From assembly GCF_000379125.1 (NCBI RefSeq), contig NZ_KB900626.1:2056667-2120666 (forward strand): a DNA stretch of 64,000 nt. Direction: 5' to 3'. Source of the stretch: Methylosinus sp. LW4. Lineage in GTDB: Bacteria > Pseudomonadota > Alphaproteobacteria > Rhizobiales > Beijerinckiaceae. The position numbers and the translations under genes are program-made. The number at the start of each line of letters is the position of its first letter. Within the stretch, counting starts at the first letter, position 1. Positions 8,408 through 17,827 of the stretch are shown piece after piece. The notes below the pieces were generated by a model. That model did no database searches. It had not been told where the DNA came from and worked only from the letters and a program-made list of their open reading frames with translations.

Positions 8408-9558
8408 GCCGGCAGGCCCGCGAGCGCATACGCCAAATCGTCGACCATGGCGGAAATCTGCGCCTCGCTCACATGCAGCGTGAGCGAGATGCGCAGACGC
8501 GCGGTTCCTTCGGCGACGGTCGGCGGGCGGATCGCGCGAATGTCATAGCCCTGCGCCTGCATCGCCGTGGCCAGCGCCAACGCGCGCGCATTGGAGCCGA
8601 CAATGACGGGCGCGATCTGCGATTGCGCCGGCGCCAGTCCCGCCTCCTGCAATTTGCGCGCGGCGAGCGCGATGCGCGAGCGCAATGCGACGCGGCGTCC
8701 TTCCGCCTGTTCCACGATCGGCAGCGCGGCGCGAACGCAAGCGGCGACGAGCGGCGACGGCGCCGTCGCGAAGATGAATTGCCGGCAGCGGTTAATGAGG
8801 AATTCGCGCAGCGTCGCTGGCAGCAGCACGAGGCCGCCGGAGACGCCGAGCGCCTTGCCGCATGTATGCAGCGTGACAATGTTCTCGCGACCCTCGAGCG
8901 CGGCGGCGAGGCCGCGCCCGCCAGGGCCATGGACGCCGGTGGCATGGGCCTCGTCGATGAGGAGAAAGCCGTCGTGACGCGCGGCGATCTTAGCGAGCGC
9001 GTCGAGCGGCGCGAAATCGCCGTCCATGCTGTAGAGGCTCTCGACGACGATCCAGGGCCGGCCCGTTCCGCCGCCGCGGCGCCATGCCGCGATCTGATCG
9101 GCGAATGCGTCGGCGTCATTATGCGCGGCGGCGACGCTTTCCGCGCGCGAGAGCCGCATGCCCTCATGCGCGCTGGCGTGCACGAGCGCGTCATGGACGA
9201 TGAGATCGCTCTTTTGCGGCAAGGTCGAGAGCAGCGCCTCATTCGCGGTGAAGCCGGCGCCGAAAAACAGCGCGCTCTCCGCATGGAAGAAGGCGGCCGC
9301 CTCGCGCTCCAGAGCCTGATGCTCCTCATGGTCGCCGCGCAGCAGCCGCGAGCCGCCGGCGCCGACGGGAACGCCGCGCGCCAGCGCCGCCGCGGCGGCG
9401 TCGCGCAGCTCCTGCGACTCGGCGAGCGCGAGAAAATCATTGGAGCTGAAGTCGAGCCCATGGCGCGGCGCGAGCGTGCGCAAGCGATCCTGCGCGGCGA
9501 GGCGCGCGAGGTCCGCGGCGTAGAAGTCGAGCGCTCCGCTCGCGCGATCTATCGTCAC
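8404..9558 (-). CDS. bioF: 8-amino-7-oxononanoate synthase BioF
   Basis: A 384-residue PLP enzyme condensing pimeloyl-ACP/CoA with alanine to start assembly of the biotin bicycle. Typical features are [15 protein letters not shown], the [15 protein letters not shown] cofactor block and the PLP lysine in [11 protein letters not shown]. It is the first gene of the local biotin cluster (bioF-bioD, then bioA after the insertion); bioB and bioC are not in the window. The start at ATG 9558 is the natural N-terminus for the family. Confidence 0.95.
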   Translation of the reverse strand: MTIDRASGALDFYAADLARLAAQDRLRTLAPRHGLDFSSNDFLALAESQELRDAAAAALARGVPVGAGGSRLLRGDHEEHQALEREAAAFFHAESALFFGAGFTANEALLSTLPQKSDLIVHDALVHASAHEGMRLSRAESVAAAHNDADAFADQIAAWRRGGGTGRPWIVVESLYSMDGDFAPLDALAKIAARHDGFLLIDEAHATGVHGPGGRGLAAALEGRENIVTLHTCGKALGVSGGLVLLPATLREFLINRCRQFIFATAPSPLVAACVRAALPIVEQAEGRRVALRSRIALAARKLQEAGLAPAQSQIAPVIVGSNARALALATAMQAQGYDIRAIRPPTVAEGTARLRISLTLHVSEAQISAMVDDLAYALAGLPA

Positions 9559-9731
9559 TCGATCCTTCCCGGGTCGCCCGGAACATCATGCGACTTTCAT
9601 CGCGCCGGGGGAGCCGGTTAAATAGCCGGGCGGCGACGGGACGGCAAGAAAGCCCGAGGCCGCGGCTTTTCATCCGGTCGCAACTTGAAAATCCTTCACG
9701 CCAACGCGATCTGAGCAGAAAGAGGGTTCCC

Positions 9732-10217
9732 ATGTCCATCGACGAGAGCCGAGCCGAGGCCGATCCGCCGTCGCGGATCGCATGGCCGCCTTTGCTGCTC
9801 CTCGCGGCGATCGCCGGCGGGGCGCTGCTCGATCTGCTTCTGCCGCTCTCCGAGGACGCCTGGCCGCTCGGCGCGCGCATCGCCGGCGGCCTCATCGTCG
9901 CGCTCGCGCTCGCCAATGATCTCTGGTGCGCGTCGCTGATGCGCCGGCAAGGCACCACGATCCGGCCTGATCGCGCCGTCTCGAGCCTCGTCACCGCAGG
10001 GCCCTACCAATGGTCGCGCAACCCCATCTATGTGTCGCATGTCGCGCTGATCGCGGGCCTCGGCCTCGCCCTCGGCTCGACATGGATGCTCCTGCTCACG
10101 CCCGTGGCGGCCGTTCTGGTGCAGCGGCTGGCGATAGAGCGGGAAGAGCGCCATTTGTCGCAACGGTTCGGCGCCGAGTTCGACGCCTATGTCGCGAGAA
10201 CGCGCCGCTGGTTGTAG
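9732..10217 (+). CDS. Isoprenylcysteine carboxyl methyltransferase-like membrane protein
   Basis: A 161-residue membrane protein of the ICMT/PEMT-like methyltransferase superfamily. Hydrophobic segments near residues 19-40 and 46-65 precede the C-terminal conserved region: [14 protein letters not shown] (about 94-107) and EEERH-like [18 protein letters not shown] near the end, the SAM/membrane core of these enzymes. ATG 9732 is preceded by AGAGGG; upstream in-frame codons look non-coding. Substrate is unknown. It ends just before copA on the same strand, with the copA start 26 bases downstream, so the two may be cotranscribed. Confidence 0.8.
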   Translation: MSIDESRAEADPPSRIAWPPLLLLAAIAGGALLDLLLPLSEDAWPLGARIAGGLIVALALANDLWCASLMRRQGTTIRPDRAVSSLVTAGPYQWSRNPIYVSHVALIAGLGLALGSTWMLLLTPVAAVLVQRLAIEREERHLSQRFGAEFDAYVARTRRWL

Positions 10218-10242
10218 ACTGAGGCGAGAGGAGCTGAATCTG

Positions 10243-13062
10243 ATGGCCGACGCCGCGACTCGCGCAGACTCGCCCGCCGACGCGCATCTCGCCTTCGGCG
10301 TGCGCGGAATGACCTGCGCCTCCTGCGTTTCTCATGTCGAAAAGGCGCTGCGCGGCGCGCCGGGCGTGCTCTCGGCCTCCGTCAACCTCGCGACGGAGCG
10401 CGCCGACGTCACGCTCGCGCCGGGCGCGGACCTCGCGCAGATCGCCCGCGCGGTGGACGAGGCCGGCTATGAGCCCGCGATCGAGACGATCGAATTCGGC
10501 GTCGGCGGCATAACCTGCGCCTCCTGCGTCGCCCATGTCGAAAAAGCGCTGCGCGCCGTTCCTGGCGTGATCGCCGCCGAGGTCAATCTCGCGACGGAGC
10601 GAGCGCGGGTGCGCGCGCTCAGCGGCGGCGATATGGCCAAGGCGCTGCGCCGCGCGGTGGCGGAAGCCGGCTATGAGCCGCGCGAGCTCGAGACCGGCGC
10701 CAAAGCCGCCGATCGCGAGAGGACCGCGCGCGAGCAGGAGGCCGCGTCGCTGCGCAAGCGCCTCATCGTCGCGGCGGCGCTCAGCGCGCCGGTCGTCTTC
10801 CTCGAGATGGGCGCGCACACGATTCCGGGACTCGGCGATTGGCTCATGGCCGCCATCGGCCATCAGACCATTCGCTATCTCTCCTTCATTCTCGCGACTC
10901 TGGTGCTCGCCGGGCCGGGCCGCGCCTTCTTCGAGAAAGGCCTGCCCTCGCTCTGGCGCGGCCACCCGGATATGAACTCGCTCGTCGCCATCGGCACGAT
11001 GAGCGCCTATCTCTATTCGGTCGTCGCCACTTTCGCGCCGAGCCTGCTGCCGCATGGCGCCGCCGATGTCTATTACGAATCCGCCGTCGTCATCGTCACG
11101 CTGATCCTCTTCGGCCGCACGCTCGAGGCGCGCGCCAAGGGCCGCACGTCGGAGGCGATCCGCGCGCTCGCCGCGTTGCAGCCCAAGACCGCGCGCGTGC
11201 TGCGCGGCGCCGAGGAGATCGAGCTGCCGATCGACGATGTCGTCGTCGGCGATCTCGTCGCCGTGCGGCCGGGCGAGCGCATAGCGACGGATGGAATCAT
11301 CGTCGACGGCGCCTCTCATGTCGACGAATCGATGATTACCGGCGAGCCCGCGCCTGTCGGCAAGCGCAAAGGCTCGGAGGTGACGGGCGCCACGGTGAAC
11401 ACGACCGGCGCCTTCACCTTTCGCGCGACGCGCGTCGGCGCGGATACTGTGCTCGCCGGCGTCATTCGCATGGTGGAGCAGGCGCAAGGCGCCAAGCTGC
11501 CGATACAGGCTCTGGTCGATCGCGTCACCGGCGTCTTCGTGCCCGCCGTGCTCGCAATCGCGCTCGTCACCTTCATCGTCTGGCTCGCCTTCGGCCCGCA
11601 GCGCGACGTCTCTTATGCTCTGGTGGCGGCGGTCGCGGTGCTCATCATCGCCTGCCCTTGCGCCATGGGGCTGGCGACGCCGGCGGCCATCATGACCGGC
11701 ACGGGGCGCGCGGCCGAGCTCGGCATTTTGTTCCGCAAGGGCGAGGCGTTGCAGAGCCTGCGCGATGTAACGCTGATCGCCTTCGACAAGACCGGCACGC
11801 TGACGCGCGGCAAGCCCGAGCTCACCGATCTCGAGGCGACGCAAGGCGTCTCCGCCGATGACGCGCTGCGGCTCGCCGCCAGCGTCGAGGCGCGCTCGGA
11901 ACATCCGATCGCCGGCGCGCTCGTCGCCGCCGCGAAAGCGCGCGGGCTTTCCCTCGTCGAGGCGCGAGACTTTGTGGCGACGCCCGGCATGGGCGTCGAG
12001 GCGACGGCGGAGGGGCGAAAGATCGCCGTCGGCGCCGCTCGCTTCATGACGGCGCTCGGCCTCGATATCGGCGCCTTCGATACAACCGCGGCGCGGCTAT
12101 CGGCGGAAGGCAAGACGCCGCTCTATGTCGCGATCGATGGAAAGCTCGCGGCCATTCTCTGCGTCGCCGACGCGCTCGAGGAGACGAGCGTCGCCGCCGT
12201 CGCCGCTCTGCATGCGCAAGGCGTCGCCACGGCGATGATAACCGGCGACGACGAGCGCACCGCGCGCGCCATTGCGGCGAAGCTCGGCATGGACGAGGTG
12301 ATCGCCGGCGTGCTGCCGGAGGGCAAGGTGGCCGCATTGCAGCGCCTGCGCGAAGGGCGACGCATCGCCTTCGTCGGCGATGGCGTCAATGACGCGCCGG
12401 CGCTCGCCGCCGCCGATGTCGGAATCGCCATCGGCACGGGAACCGACATTGCGATCGAGGCCGCCGATGTCGTGCTGATGTCCGGCCATGTGTCGAAAGT
12501 GCCGGCCGCGCTCGCGCTCTCGCGCGCGACCATGCGCAATATCGCGCAGAATCTCTTTTGGGCCTTCGCCTATAATGTGATTCTGATTCCCGTCGCGGCG
12601 GGCGCGCTCTATCCCTTCAATGGAACGCTGCTCTCGCCCATGCTCGGCGCGGGCGCCATGGCGTTCTCGAGCGTCTTCGTGCTGACCAATGCGCTGCGGC
12701 TGCGGCGCTTCCAGCCGCCGGTGGAGGAGAGCGCGACGAGCTTCGAAACGCCTTTGCGCGTGGAAGAGAGCGAGCCTGAAGGCTCGCGGTCCATAGCGGC
12801 GTCGGACCGCGAGCCTTCGGGCTCGCCGCTGCAAATCAATGAGGAGGAAAACGATATGACGACGACATTCGACGTTCAGGAAATGTCTTGCGGCAAATGC
12901 GTGAAGCATGTGACCGAGGCGGTGCAGAAGGCGGAGCCGCAGGCGCAGGTGAAGATCGACCTCGCCACCGGCAAGGTGGAGGTCTCCCCCTCGCCCAAGG
13001 ACCCGGAAGGCCTCGCCAAGATCATCACCGACGCCGGCTATCCGGCGCGGGTCGCGGCCTGA
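10243..13062 (+). CDS. copA: Copper-translocating P1B-ATPase with C-terminal CopZ-like domain
   Basis: A 939-residue Cu+ exporter of the inner membrane. Two N-terminal metal-binding domains carry GMTCASC (about 22-28) and GITCASC (about 88-94). The ATPase core shows TGEP, the membrane metal site CPC (near 472), DKTGTLT (about 515), SEHPIAGA and [10 protein letters not shown] (about 711). After the last membrane segments the reading frame does not stop but runs through a palindrome-encoded linker (about 843-862) into a third metal-binding domain with MSCGKC (about 881). CopA enzymes normally end soon after the last helix, so this tail is a fusion. ATG 10243 has GAGAGGAGC upstream. The C-terminal domain can also be translated alone from ATG 12856. 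Confidence 0.93.
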   Translation: MADAATRADSPADAHLAFGVRGMTCASCVSHVEKALRGAPGVLSASVNLATERADVTLAPGADLAQIARAVDEAGYEPAIETIEFGVGGITCASCVAHVEKALRAVPGVIAAEVNLATERARVRALSGGDMAKALRRAVAEAGYEPRELETGAKAADRERTAREQEAASLRKRLIVAAALSAPVVFLEMGAHTIPGLGDWLMAAIGHQTIRYLSFILATLVLAGPGRAFFEKGLPSLWRGHPDMNSLVAIGTMSAYLYSVVATFAPSLLPHGAADVYYESAVVIVTLILFGRTLEARAKGRTSEAIRALAALQPKTARVLRGAEEIELPIDDVVVGDLVAVRPGERIATDGIIVDGASHVDESMITGEPAPVGKRKGSEVTGATVNTTGAFTFRATRVGADTVLAGVIRMVEQAQGAKLPIQALVDRVTGVFVPAVLAIALVTFIVWLAFGPQRDVSYALVAAVAVLIIACPCAMGLATPAAIMTGTGRAAELGILFRKGEALQSLRDVTLIAFDKTGTLTRGKPELTDLEATQGVSADDALRLAASVEARSEHPIAGALVAAAKARGLSLVEARDFVATPGMGVEATAEGRKIAVGAARFMTALGLDIGAFDTTAARLSAEGKTPLYVAIDGKLAAILCVADALEETSVAAVAALHAQGVATAMITGDDERTARAIAAKLGMDEVIAGVLPEGKVAALQRLREGRRIAFVGDGVNDAPALAAADVGIAIGTGTDIAIEAADVVLMSGHVSKVPAALALSRATMRNIAQNLFWAFAYNVILIPVAAGALYPFNGTLLSPMLGAGAMAFSSVFVLTNALRLRRFQPPVEESATSFETPLRVEESEPEGSRSIAASDREPSGSPLQINEEENDMTTTFDVQEMSCGKCVKHVTEAVQKAEPQAQVKIDLATGKVEVSPSPKDPEGLAKIITDAGYPARVAA
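12770..12826. repeat. Palindromic element forming the CopA-CopZ linker
   Basis: Arms of 23 bases (12770-12792 and 12804-12826) match as an inverted repeat with a single mismatch, separated by 11 bases. It has the form of a REP-like intergenic element but lies inside an open frame and is translated as [20 protein letters not shown]. Its length and frame keep copA open into the CopZ-like domain. Confidence 0.8.
12856..13062 (+). CDS. copZ: CopZ-like copper chaperone, possible internal start within copA
   Basis: A 68-residue heavy-metal-associated domain with the Cu-binding motif EMSCGKC at residues 9-15 and the usual C-terminal GYPARV. It is in the same frame as copA, with no intervening stop, but its own AGGAGG-type ribosome site (12840-12848) and ATG 12856 are intact. 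This looks like an ancestral separate copZ that became fused when the intergenic repeat gave an open frame. It may be produced both as the tail of CopA and as a free chaperone; only protein-level data can tell. Confidence 0.6.
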   Translation: MTTTFDVQEMSCGKCVKHVTEAVQKAEPQAQVKIDLATGKVEVSPSPKDPEGLAKIITDAGYPARVAA

Positions 13063-13072
13063 GCGCGCGCCC

Positions 13073-13939
13073 ATGGCGGGATCGCTCGCAGGCAAGACTC
13101 TTCTCGTCACCGGCGCGAGCCGCGGCATCGGCCTCGCGATAGCGGAGCGCGCGGCGCGCGACGGTGCCAATGTGGCGATCATCGCCAAAAGCGTCGCCGA
13201 GCATCCAAAGCTGCCGGGGACGATCTACACCGCCGCCGCGGCGATCGAGAAGGCGGGCGGGCGGGCGCTCGCCCTGCCCTGCGACATTCGCTTCGACGCG
13301 CAGGTGCAGGAGGCCTTCGACAAGACGGCGGCGATCTTCGGCGGCGTCGACATTCTCGTCAATAACGCCAGCGCGATCGATCTGCGCGGCGTCGAGGCGA
13401 TCGAGATGAAGCGATTCGATCTGATGCATCAGATCAATGCGCGCGGGACCTTTCTCTGCGCCAAGCTCGCTTTGCCCTATCTGAAGAAATCCGCCAATCC
13501 GCACATTCTCACTCTGTCGCCGCCGCTCGACATGAGCCCGCGCTGGTTCGCGCCCAATCTCGCCTACACAATGGCGAAATATGGCATGAGCCTCGTCACG
13601 CTCGGCCTCGCGCGCGAGCTTTCCGGCAAGGTCGCGGTGAACTCGCTATGGCCGGAGACGGCGATCGCCACGGCCGCCGTCGGCAATCTGCTCGGCGGCG
13701 ACGCCGTGCTGCGCCGCGCGCGCAAGCCGCAAATCGTCGCCGACGCCGCCCATGCGATTTTGACGCGCGAGGCGCGCGCCTGCACCGGCAATTTCTTCAT
13801 CGATGTGAATGTTCTCGCCGAGGAAGGCGTGACGGATTTCTCGCCCTATGCGGTCGATCCGAGCCAGCCGGCGATATTGGATTTCTTCCTCGACGCGCCG
13901 ATCACCGCCGGCGTGCAGAAATTCCCCTTCGGCGGCTGA
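13073..13939 (+). CDS. SDR-family oxidoreductase (HSDL2-like)
   Basis: A 288-residue short-chain dehydrogenase. The cofactor motif TGASRGIG is at residues 13-20, the NNAS motif near 101, and a catalytic YTMAKYG (Tyr-x-x-x-Lys) near 164. The catalytic Ser position reads TLSPPLDMSP, and the long C-terminal part resembles hydroxysteroid-dehydrogenase-like 2 proteins, which act on unknown lipid substrates. It starts 10 bases after the copA stop, so it may be cotranscribed with it, although no functional link is obvious. Confidence 0.85.
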   Translation: MAGSLAGKTLLVTGASRGIGLAIAERAARDGANVAIIAKSVAEHPKLPGTIYTAAAAIEKAGGRALALPCDIRFDAQVQEAFDKTAAIFGGVDILVNNASAIDLRGVEAIEMKRFDLMHQINARGTFLCAKLALPYLKKSANPHILTLSPPLDMSPRWFAPNLAYTMAKYGMSLVTLGLARELSGKVAVNSLWPETAIATAAVGNLLGGDAVLRRARKPQIVADAAHAILTREARACTGNFFIDVNVLAEEGVTDFSPYAVDPSQPAILDFFLDAPITAGVQKFPFGG

Positions 13940-13945
13940 GCGCGC

Positions 13946-14797
13946 TCAGCCGAGCGCCGCAAAGCCAGAATAGAGCGTGTAGAGTCCGACAATGGAGATC
14001 AGCGCGCCGGAGAGATAGGGCGCCTTGGCGGCGATCGCATCGAAGCCGGACCAACGGTCCGACGCATGACGCACGCCGAGCGCCGCGGCGACGCCGACGG
14101 CGACCATTGTGATCGCGAGGCCGATGCTGAAGCACAGCACCAGAGCCGCGCCCAGCGCCATCTGCCCGAGCTGAAGACAGAGCAGGAGCACGGTGATCGA
14201 GGCCGGGCATGGGATGAGCCCGCCGGTGAGGCCGAACACGATGATCTGCCCCGTCGTCACATGGCGGGAGGCGAAGCGTCGCTTTATGTCCTGCGCATGG
14301 GCGCGCTCATGCGCGTCCATCGTCTCCTCGTCGAGAATCAGCGAAACGCTGTCCGCCGCGGCATGGTCGTGCGCGTGGCGATGCGAATGATCGTGATCGT
14401 GGTCGTGTCCATGCGCGTGGTCATGCGAATGATCGTGAGCATGCGCGCGCGGACGATCGCGCCAGATGCGCCATGTCATCCAGGCGGCGACGGAGAGGAT
14501 CAGCGCGCCGGAGGCGATTTGCAGATAGGGCTCATTGGCCTCTGCGTTCCAATGCGCGCCGAGATAGAGCCCGGTGAGCGCGACGATCCATACGATCGCC
14601 GTATGCGAGAGCGTCGCCGAGAGGCCGAGCAGAATCGCCTGACCGACCGTGCCGCGCACCGCGACGATGAAGGCCGCCATCATCGTCTTGGAATGGCCGG
14701 GCTCGAGGCCGTGCAGCGCGCCGAGCGCGACCGCCGTCGGCGCGAACAGCCAGGCGTTGGCCGCGCCGTCCCGAAACAAATCCGCGAGATTCGCCAT
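13946..14797 (-). CDS. NicO/RcnA-type nickel/cobalt exporter with His-rich loop
   Basis: A 283-residue polytopic membrane protein. The first motif LHGLEPGHSKTM lies near residue 29 and the second, GGLIPCPASI, near residue 205; both are family hallmarks. Between them is a cytoplasmic or periplasmic loop near 120-150 with alternating His/Asp (for example HDHSHDHAHGHDHDHDH), a metal-binding feature typical of RcnA-like efflux proteins. ATG 14797 is chosen because upstream codons show no hydrophobic or conserved content. It converges with the SDR gene. It is the second NicO protein of the window and looks more exporter-like than the first. Confidence 0.88.
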   Translation of the reverse strand: MANLADLFRDGAANAWLFAPTAVALGALHGLEPGHSKTMMAAFIVAVRGTVGQAILLGLSATLSHTAIVWIVALTGLYLGAHWNAEANEPYLQIASGALILSVAAWMTWRIWRDRPRAHAHDHSHDHAHGHDHDHDHSHRHAHDHAAADSVSLILDEETMDAHERAHAQDIKRRFASRHVTTGQIIVFGLTGGLIPCPASITVLLLCLQLGQMALGAALVLCFSIGLAITMVAVGVAAALGVRHASDRWSGFDAIAAKAPYLSGALISIVGLYTLYSGFAALG

Positions 14798-15003
14798 GCG
14801 CCCTCTATTCTCCGCCCGTGGCATATACTGACTTTCGGGCCGCCGGTTAAGTCCCTCTTCTGGGCGCGCGGCGCTTTTGCCGCGGTAAGCATGAATAGCG
14901 AAATCGCCGTCCGCGCCACATCTAATCCCTGTCCCGCCCCTTGACCGGCCCGTCGCGAGAGCCGAAACTCTCCGCATCGAGCCCGAAAGCCGCACGGTTT
15001 CAT

Positions 15004-16596
15004 ATGGATCGCCAACTCGCCTCGAGCGCGGCCGCCCAGGAGGCGACCCGGCGCGCCTTGCGGAGCCGGCGCAGCGGCGAAGGTCCGCGCATCCGTTTTG
15101 GAACCGATCGCGCCGGCATGACCGTCGCCGCCCGCAGCGACAGCCTCACCATCGGCTCCGTCTCGCGGCCGACGCGGCGCATTCGCTCGATCATTTTCGA
15201 CACCGCCGTCGATGATCTGCGCAAGCAGAATATTCAGCTGCGCGGCTATGAGATGCATGGCGCCGCTTTCGTCGAGCTGAGCTGGGAGCGCCCTTCGGCG
15301 CCGGGGGCGCGCGGCTCGATAGAGCTACGCGTGCCGACGCTCGAGGTCGGCAAGATGCTCGGCTTCTCCGAGCCGCTGCGCCGCTCCATCGCCGATCGTC
15401 CGCTGGAGGCGCGCAGCGTCGCCGAGACGGAGCGACGCGAGCGCCTGGTCGAGCGCGCGCAGACGCGCATCGCCGTCTGCTTCGACGACGGCTTCGTCGA
15501 ATGCGGTGGACGCCGCGTCAATTTCCATGAGATCGAGCTGCAGCTCATCGACGGCGCCGAGGAAGAATTCTGGAACGTCGCCGCCGAGCTCGCGCCGCGC
15601 GTGAGAGCGCGCTTTCTGCCGATGAGCGAGGCCGAGCTGGCGCTGGCGCGCGCGACCGGCGAAGGCCTCGCGCCGGCGAAGGCGCGCCGGCCGACGCTCG
15701 CCGAGGGGGCCTCGCTGGATGAAGCGATCGTCGCGGCGCTCTCCGCCTGCCTCGATCAATTCGTCGCCAATTGGCCGGCGCTGCAATATCAGGCGCCGGA
15801 GGAAGCCATTCACCAGATGCGCGTCTCGCTGCGACGCCTGCGCGCCGGCGTCGGCATGCTGCGCCGCGGAGTCACGAGCGAAGCGCTGGAGATCGCCGCC
15901 GCGCGCGCGAAGGAGATAGCGACGACACTCGGCGCGGCGCGCAATCTCGACGTGCTCGTCGATATGCTGGTCGCCGGTCCGCTCGCCCAGGCCAATGGCG
16001 AGCCGAGCTTCTATGCGCTGCTCGATGCGGTCGAGCGGCGACGCATAGAAGCGCACGCCGCCGTCGCCGCGCTCATCGCCGCGCCGCGGACGACGCAATT
16101 CGTCGTCGATCTGCGCGCCGCCCTCGCCGCCAGAAATTGGCGCGCGCAGCCCGGCGAGGATGGACGCGCGAGGCTCGATGCGAGCGCGCCCGGCTCGGCG
16201 AAGCAATTCGCCATACGCTCGCTCGATCGGCTGCATCGCCGCGCGCTGAAGAAGAGCCGCGACCTCGCCGCGCTGACGCCGGAGCAGCGGCACCATGCGC
16301 GCATCGCCTTCAAGAAGGCGCGCTACGCCGCGGAGTTTTTCGAATCCCTTTTCGACGCGCATGCGAAATCGCGCCACTATCTGCGACGCACGGCCGCGCT
16401 GCAGGACGAGCTCGGCGCCATCAACGATCTCGCCGTCGCGGCGGAGCTGCTGCGCGATCTCGGCGCATCCGACCCCGATATCGCGCCGGCGAGCGCCTTC
16501 GCCGTAGGCTGGTGCGCGCATGCGCGCGAGGGCGCCGCGACGGATTGGAAGAAGACCGAGAAATCCTTGAAGAAGCTCGAGACATTCTGGCGCTGA
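15004..16596 (+). CDS. CHAD-domain protein with CYTH-like N-terminus
   Basis: A 530-residue protein. The N-terminal half resembles a divergent CYTH fold (triphosphate tunnel metalloenzymes), with the EIELQLIDG strand near 178; the full CYTH ExExK signature is not evident at the extreme N-terminus. The C-terminal part is a CHAD domain from about 235, with IHQMRVSLRRLRAGVGM and, later, HHARIAFKKARYAAEFFESL. CHAD domains bind polyphosphate. ATG 15004 is the first ATG in the frame, but a TTG at 14941 is also possible. It precedes glycan genes in the same direction. Whether it hydrolyses triphosphate cannot be decided. Confidence 0.82.
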   Translation: MDRQLASSAAAQEATRRALRSRRSGEGPRIRFGTDRAGMTVAARSDSLTIGSVSRPTRRIRSIIFDTAVDDLRKQNIQLRGYEMHGAAFVELSWERPSAPGARGSIELRVPTLEVGKMLGFSEPLRRSIADRPLEARSVAETERRERLVERAQTRIAVCFDDGFVECGGRRVNFHEIELQLIDGAEEEFWNVAAELAPRVRARFLPMSEAELALARATGEGLAPAKARRPTLAEGASLDEAIVAALSACLDQFVANWPALQYQAPEEAIHQMRVSLRRLRAGVGMLRRGVTSEALEIAAARAKEIATTLGAARNLDVLVDMLVAGPLAQANGEPSFYALLDAVERRRIEAHAAVAALIAAPRTTQFVVDLRAALAARNWRAQPGEDGRARLDASAPGSAKQFAIRSLDRLHRRALKKSRDLAALTPEQRHHARIAFKKARYAAEFFESLFDAHAKSRHYLRRTAALQDELGAINDLAVAAELLRDLGASDPDIAPASAFAVGWCAHAREGAATDWKKTEKSLKKLETFWR

Positions 16597-16642
16597 GCCA
16601 TGCGCGCGGAACCAAGACGCCCGCGAGACGTTGTCTTGCCAA

Positions 16643-17827
16643 ATGAGCACGCTGCACCAGCAGTGGCGCGCGCCGATCGAATGGACGCGTCCGCCGCCTT
16701 TAAAAATCGCCCAGATCGCGCCATTGATCGAAAGCGTGCCGCCGCGCCTCTATGGCGGAACGGAGCGCATCGTCTCCTTTCTCACCGAGGAGCTGGTCGC
16801 GCAGGGCCATGACGTCACGCTCTTTGCGAGCGGCGGCTCGGTCACTTCCGCGCGACATGTCTGCTGCAGCGATCTGCCTTTGCGTCAGAAGCGCGCGAGC
16901 GATCCGACGCCGAGCTATCTGCTGATGCTCGATCGCGTGCGGCGCGTGGCCTCACAATTCGACATATTGCATTTTCATATCGATCAGCTGCATTTCCCGC
17001 TGTTTCGCGACATTGCGGCGCATACGCTGACGACGCTGCACGGGCGCCAGGACCTTCCCGATCTCGATCGTCTCTACGCCGGCTTTCCCGAAATGCCGCT
17101 GGTCTCCATCTCCGACTCGCAGCGCAAGGCCGTTCCACACGCCAATTTCGTCGGCACGGTGATGAACGCATTGCCGCTCGATCTGCTCGCGCCGACGCTG
17201 CATTCTGCAGGCGATTATCTCGCCTTTCTCGGCCGCACATCGCCGGAGAAAGGTCTCGATCACGCCATCGCCATAGCGCGCGCCGTCGGCCTGCCGCTGA
17301 AGATCGCGGCCAAGGTCGATCTGCCGGACAAGGCCTATTTTCACGAGCATATCGAGCCGCTGCTGTCGCTTCCGGGAATCGAGTTCGTCGGCGAGATCGA
17401 CGATCGCTGCAAGAGCCGTTTTCTCGGCGAGGCGCGCGCGCTGCTGTTTCCGATCGAATGGCCCGAGCCTTTCGGCCTCGTCATGATCGAGGCGATGGCC
17501 TGCGGCGCGCCGGTTCTGGCCTTTCGCCGCGGCGCGGCGCCGGAGATCCTAGAGGACGGCGTCACCGGCGCGCTGGTGGAGAATGTCGCGGAGGCGATCG
17601 CGCGTCTTCCGCGCGTGCTCGCGCTCGACCGCGCGCAGATCCGGCGACGCTTCGAGGAGCGATTTTCTGCGGCGCGAATGGCGGCGGAATATGTCGCCAT
17701 CTATCGCCGCCTGCTGCGCGCTCCGGCGCCGGCCGAGCTGCGCGCGCATCCCATTGTGCTGCCGCCGACCTATTTCAGCAGGAATGTCGAGCAAATCGAA
17801 CCGGACGATACATATCCCCCGCTCTAG
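16643..17827 (+). CDS. Glycosyltransferase family 4
   Basis: A 394-residue cytoplasmic GT-B glycosyltransferase. The N-terminal acceptor domain has LYGGTERIVSFLTEEL and the C-terminal nucleotide-sugar domain has FLGRTSPEKGLDHAI and the E-x7-E region FPIEWPEPFGLVMIEAMACG. Its 3' end overlaps the next gene by 44 bases, so the two are coupled. This type of GT4 is commonly paired with amylo-alpha-1,6-glucosidase-like proteins; the acceptor is unknown. Confidence 0.88.
   Translation: MSTLHQQWRAPIEWTRPPPLKIAQIAPLIESVPPRLYGGTERIVSFLTEELVAQGHDVTLFASGGSVTSARHVCCSDLPLRQKRASDPTPSYLLMLDRVRRVASQFDILHFHIDQLHFPLFRDIAAHTLTTLHGRQDLPDLDRLYAGFPEMPLVSISDSQRKAVPHANFVGTVMNALPLDLLAPTLHSAGDYLAFLGRTSPEKGLDHAIAIARAVGLPLKIAAKVDLPDKAYFHEHIEPLLSLPGIEFVGEIDDRCKSRFLGEARALLFPIEWPEPFGLVMIEAMACGAPVLAFRRGAAPEILEDGVTGALVENVAEAIARLPRVLALDRAQIRRRFEERFSAARMAAEYVAIYRRLLRAPAPAELRAHPIVLPPTYFSRNVEQIEPDDTYPPL

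Noticed and set aside
10096..11904. Long antisense frames across copA
   Set aside because: Low-complexity translation opposite a well-defined P-type ATPase.
14390..14470. Repetitive-looking CATGCG/ATCGTG sequence suggesting a satellite or array
   Set aside because: It is simply the codon pattern of the His/Asp-rich loop of the NicO exporter; unit length is irregular and there are no spacers.
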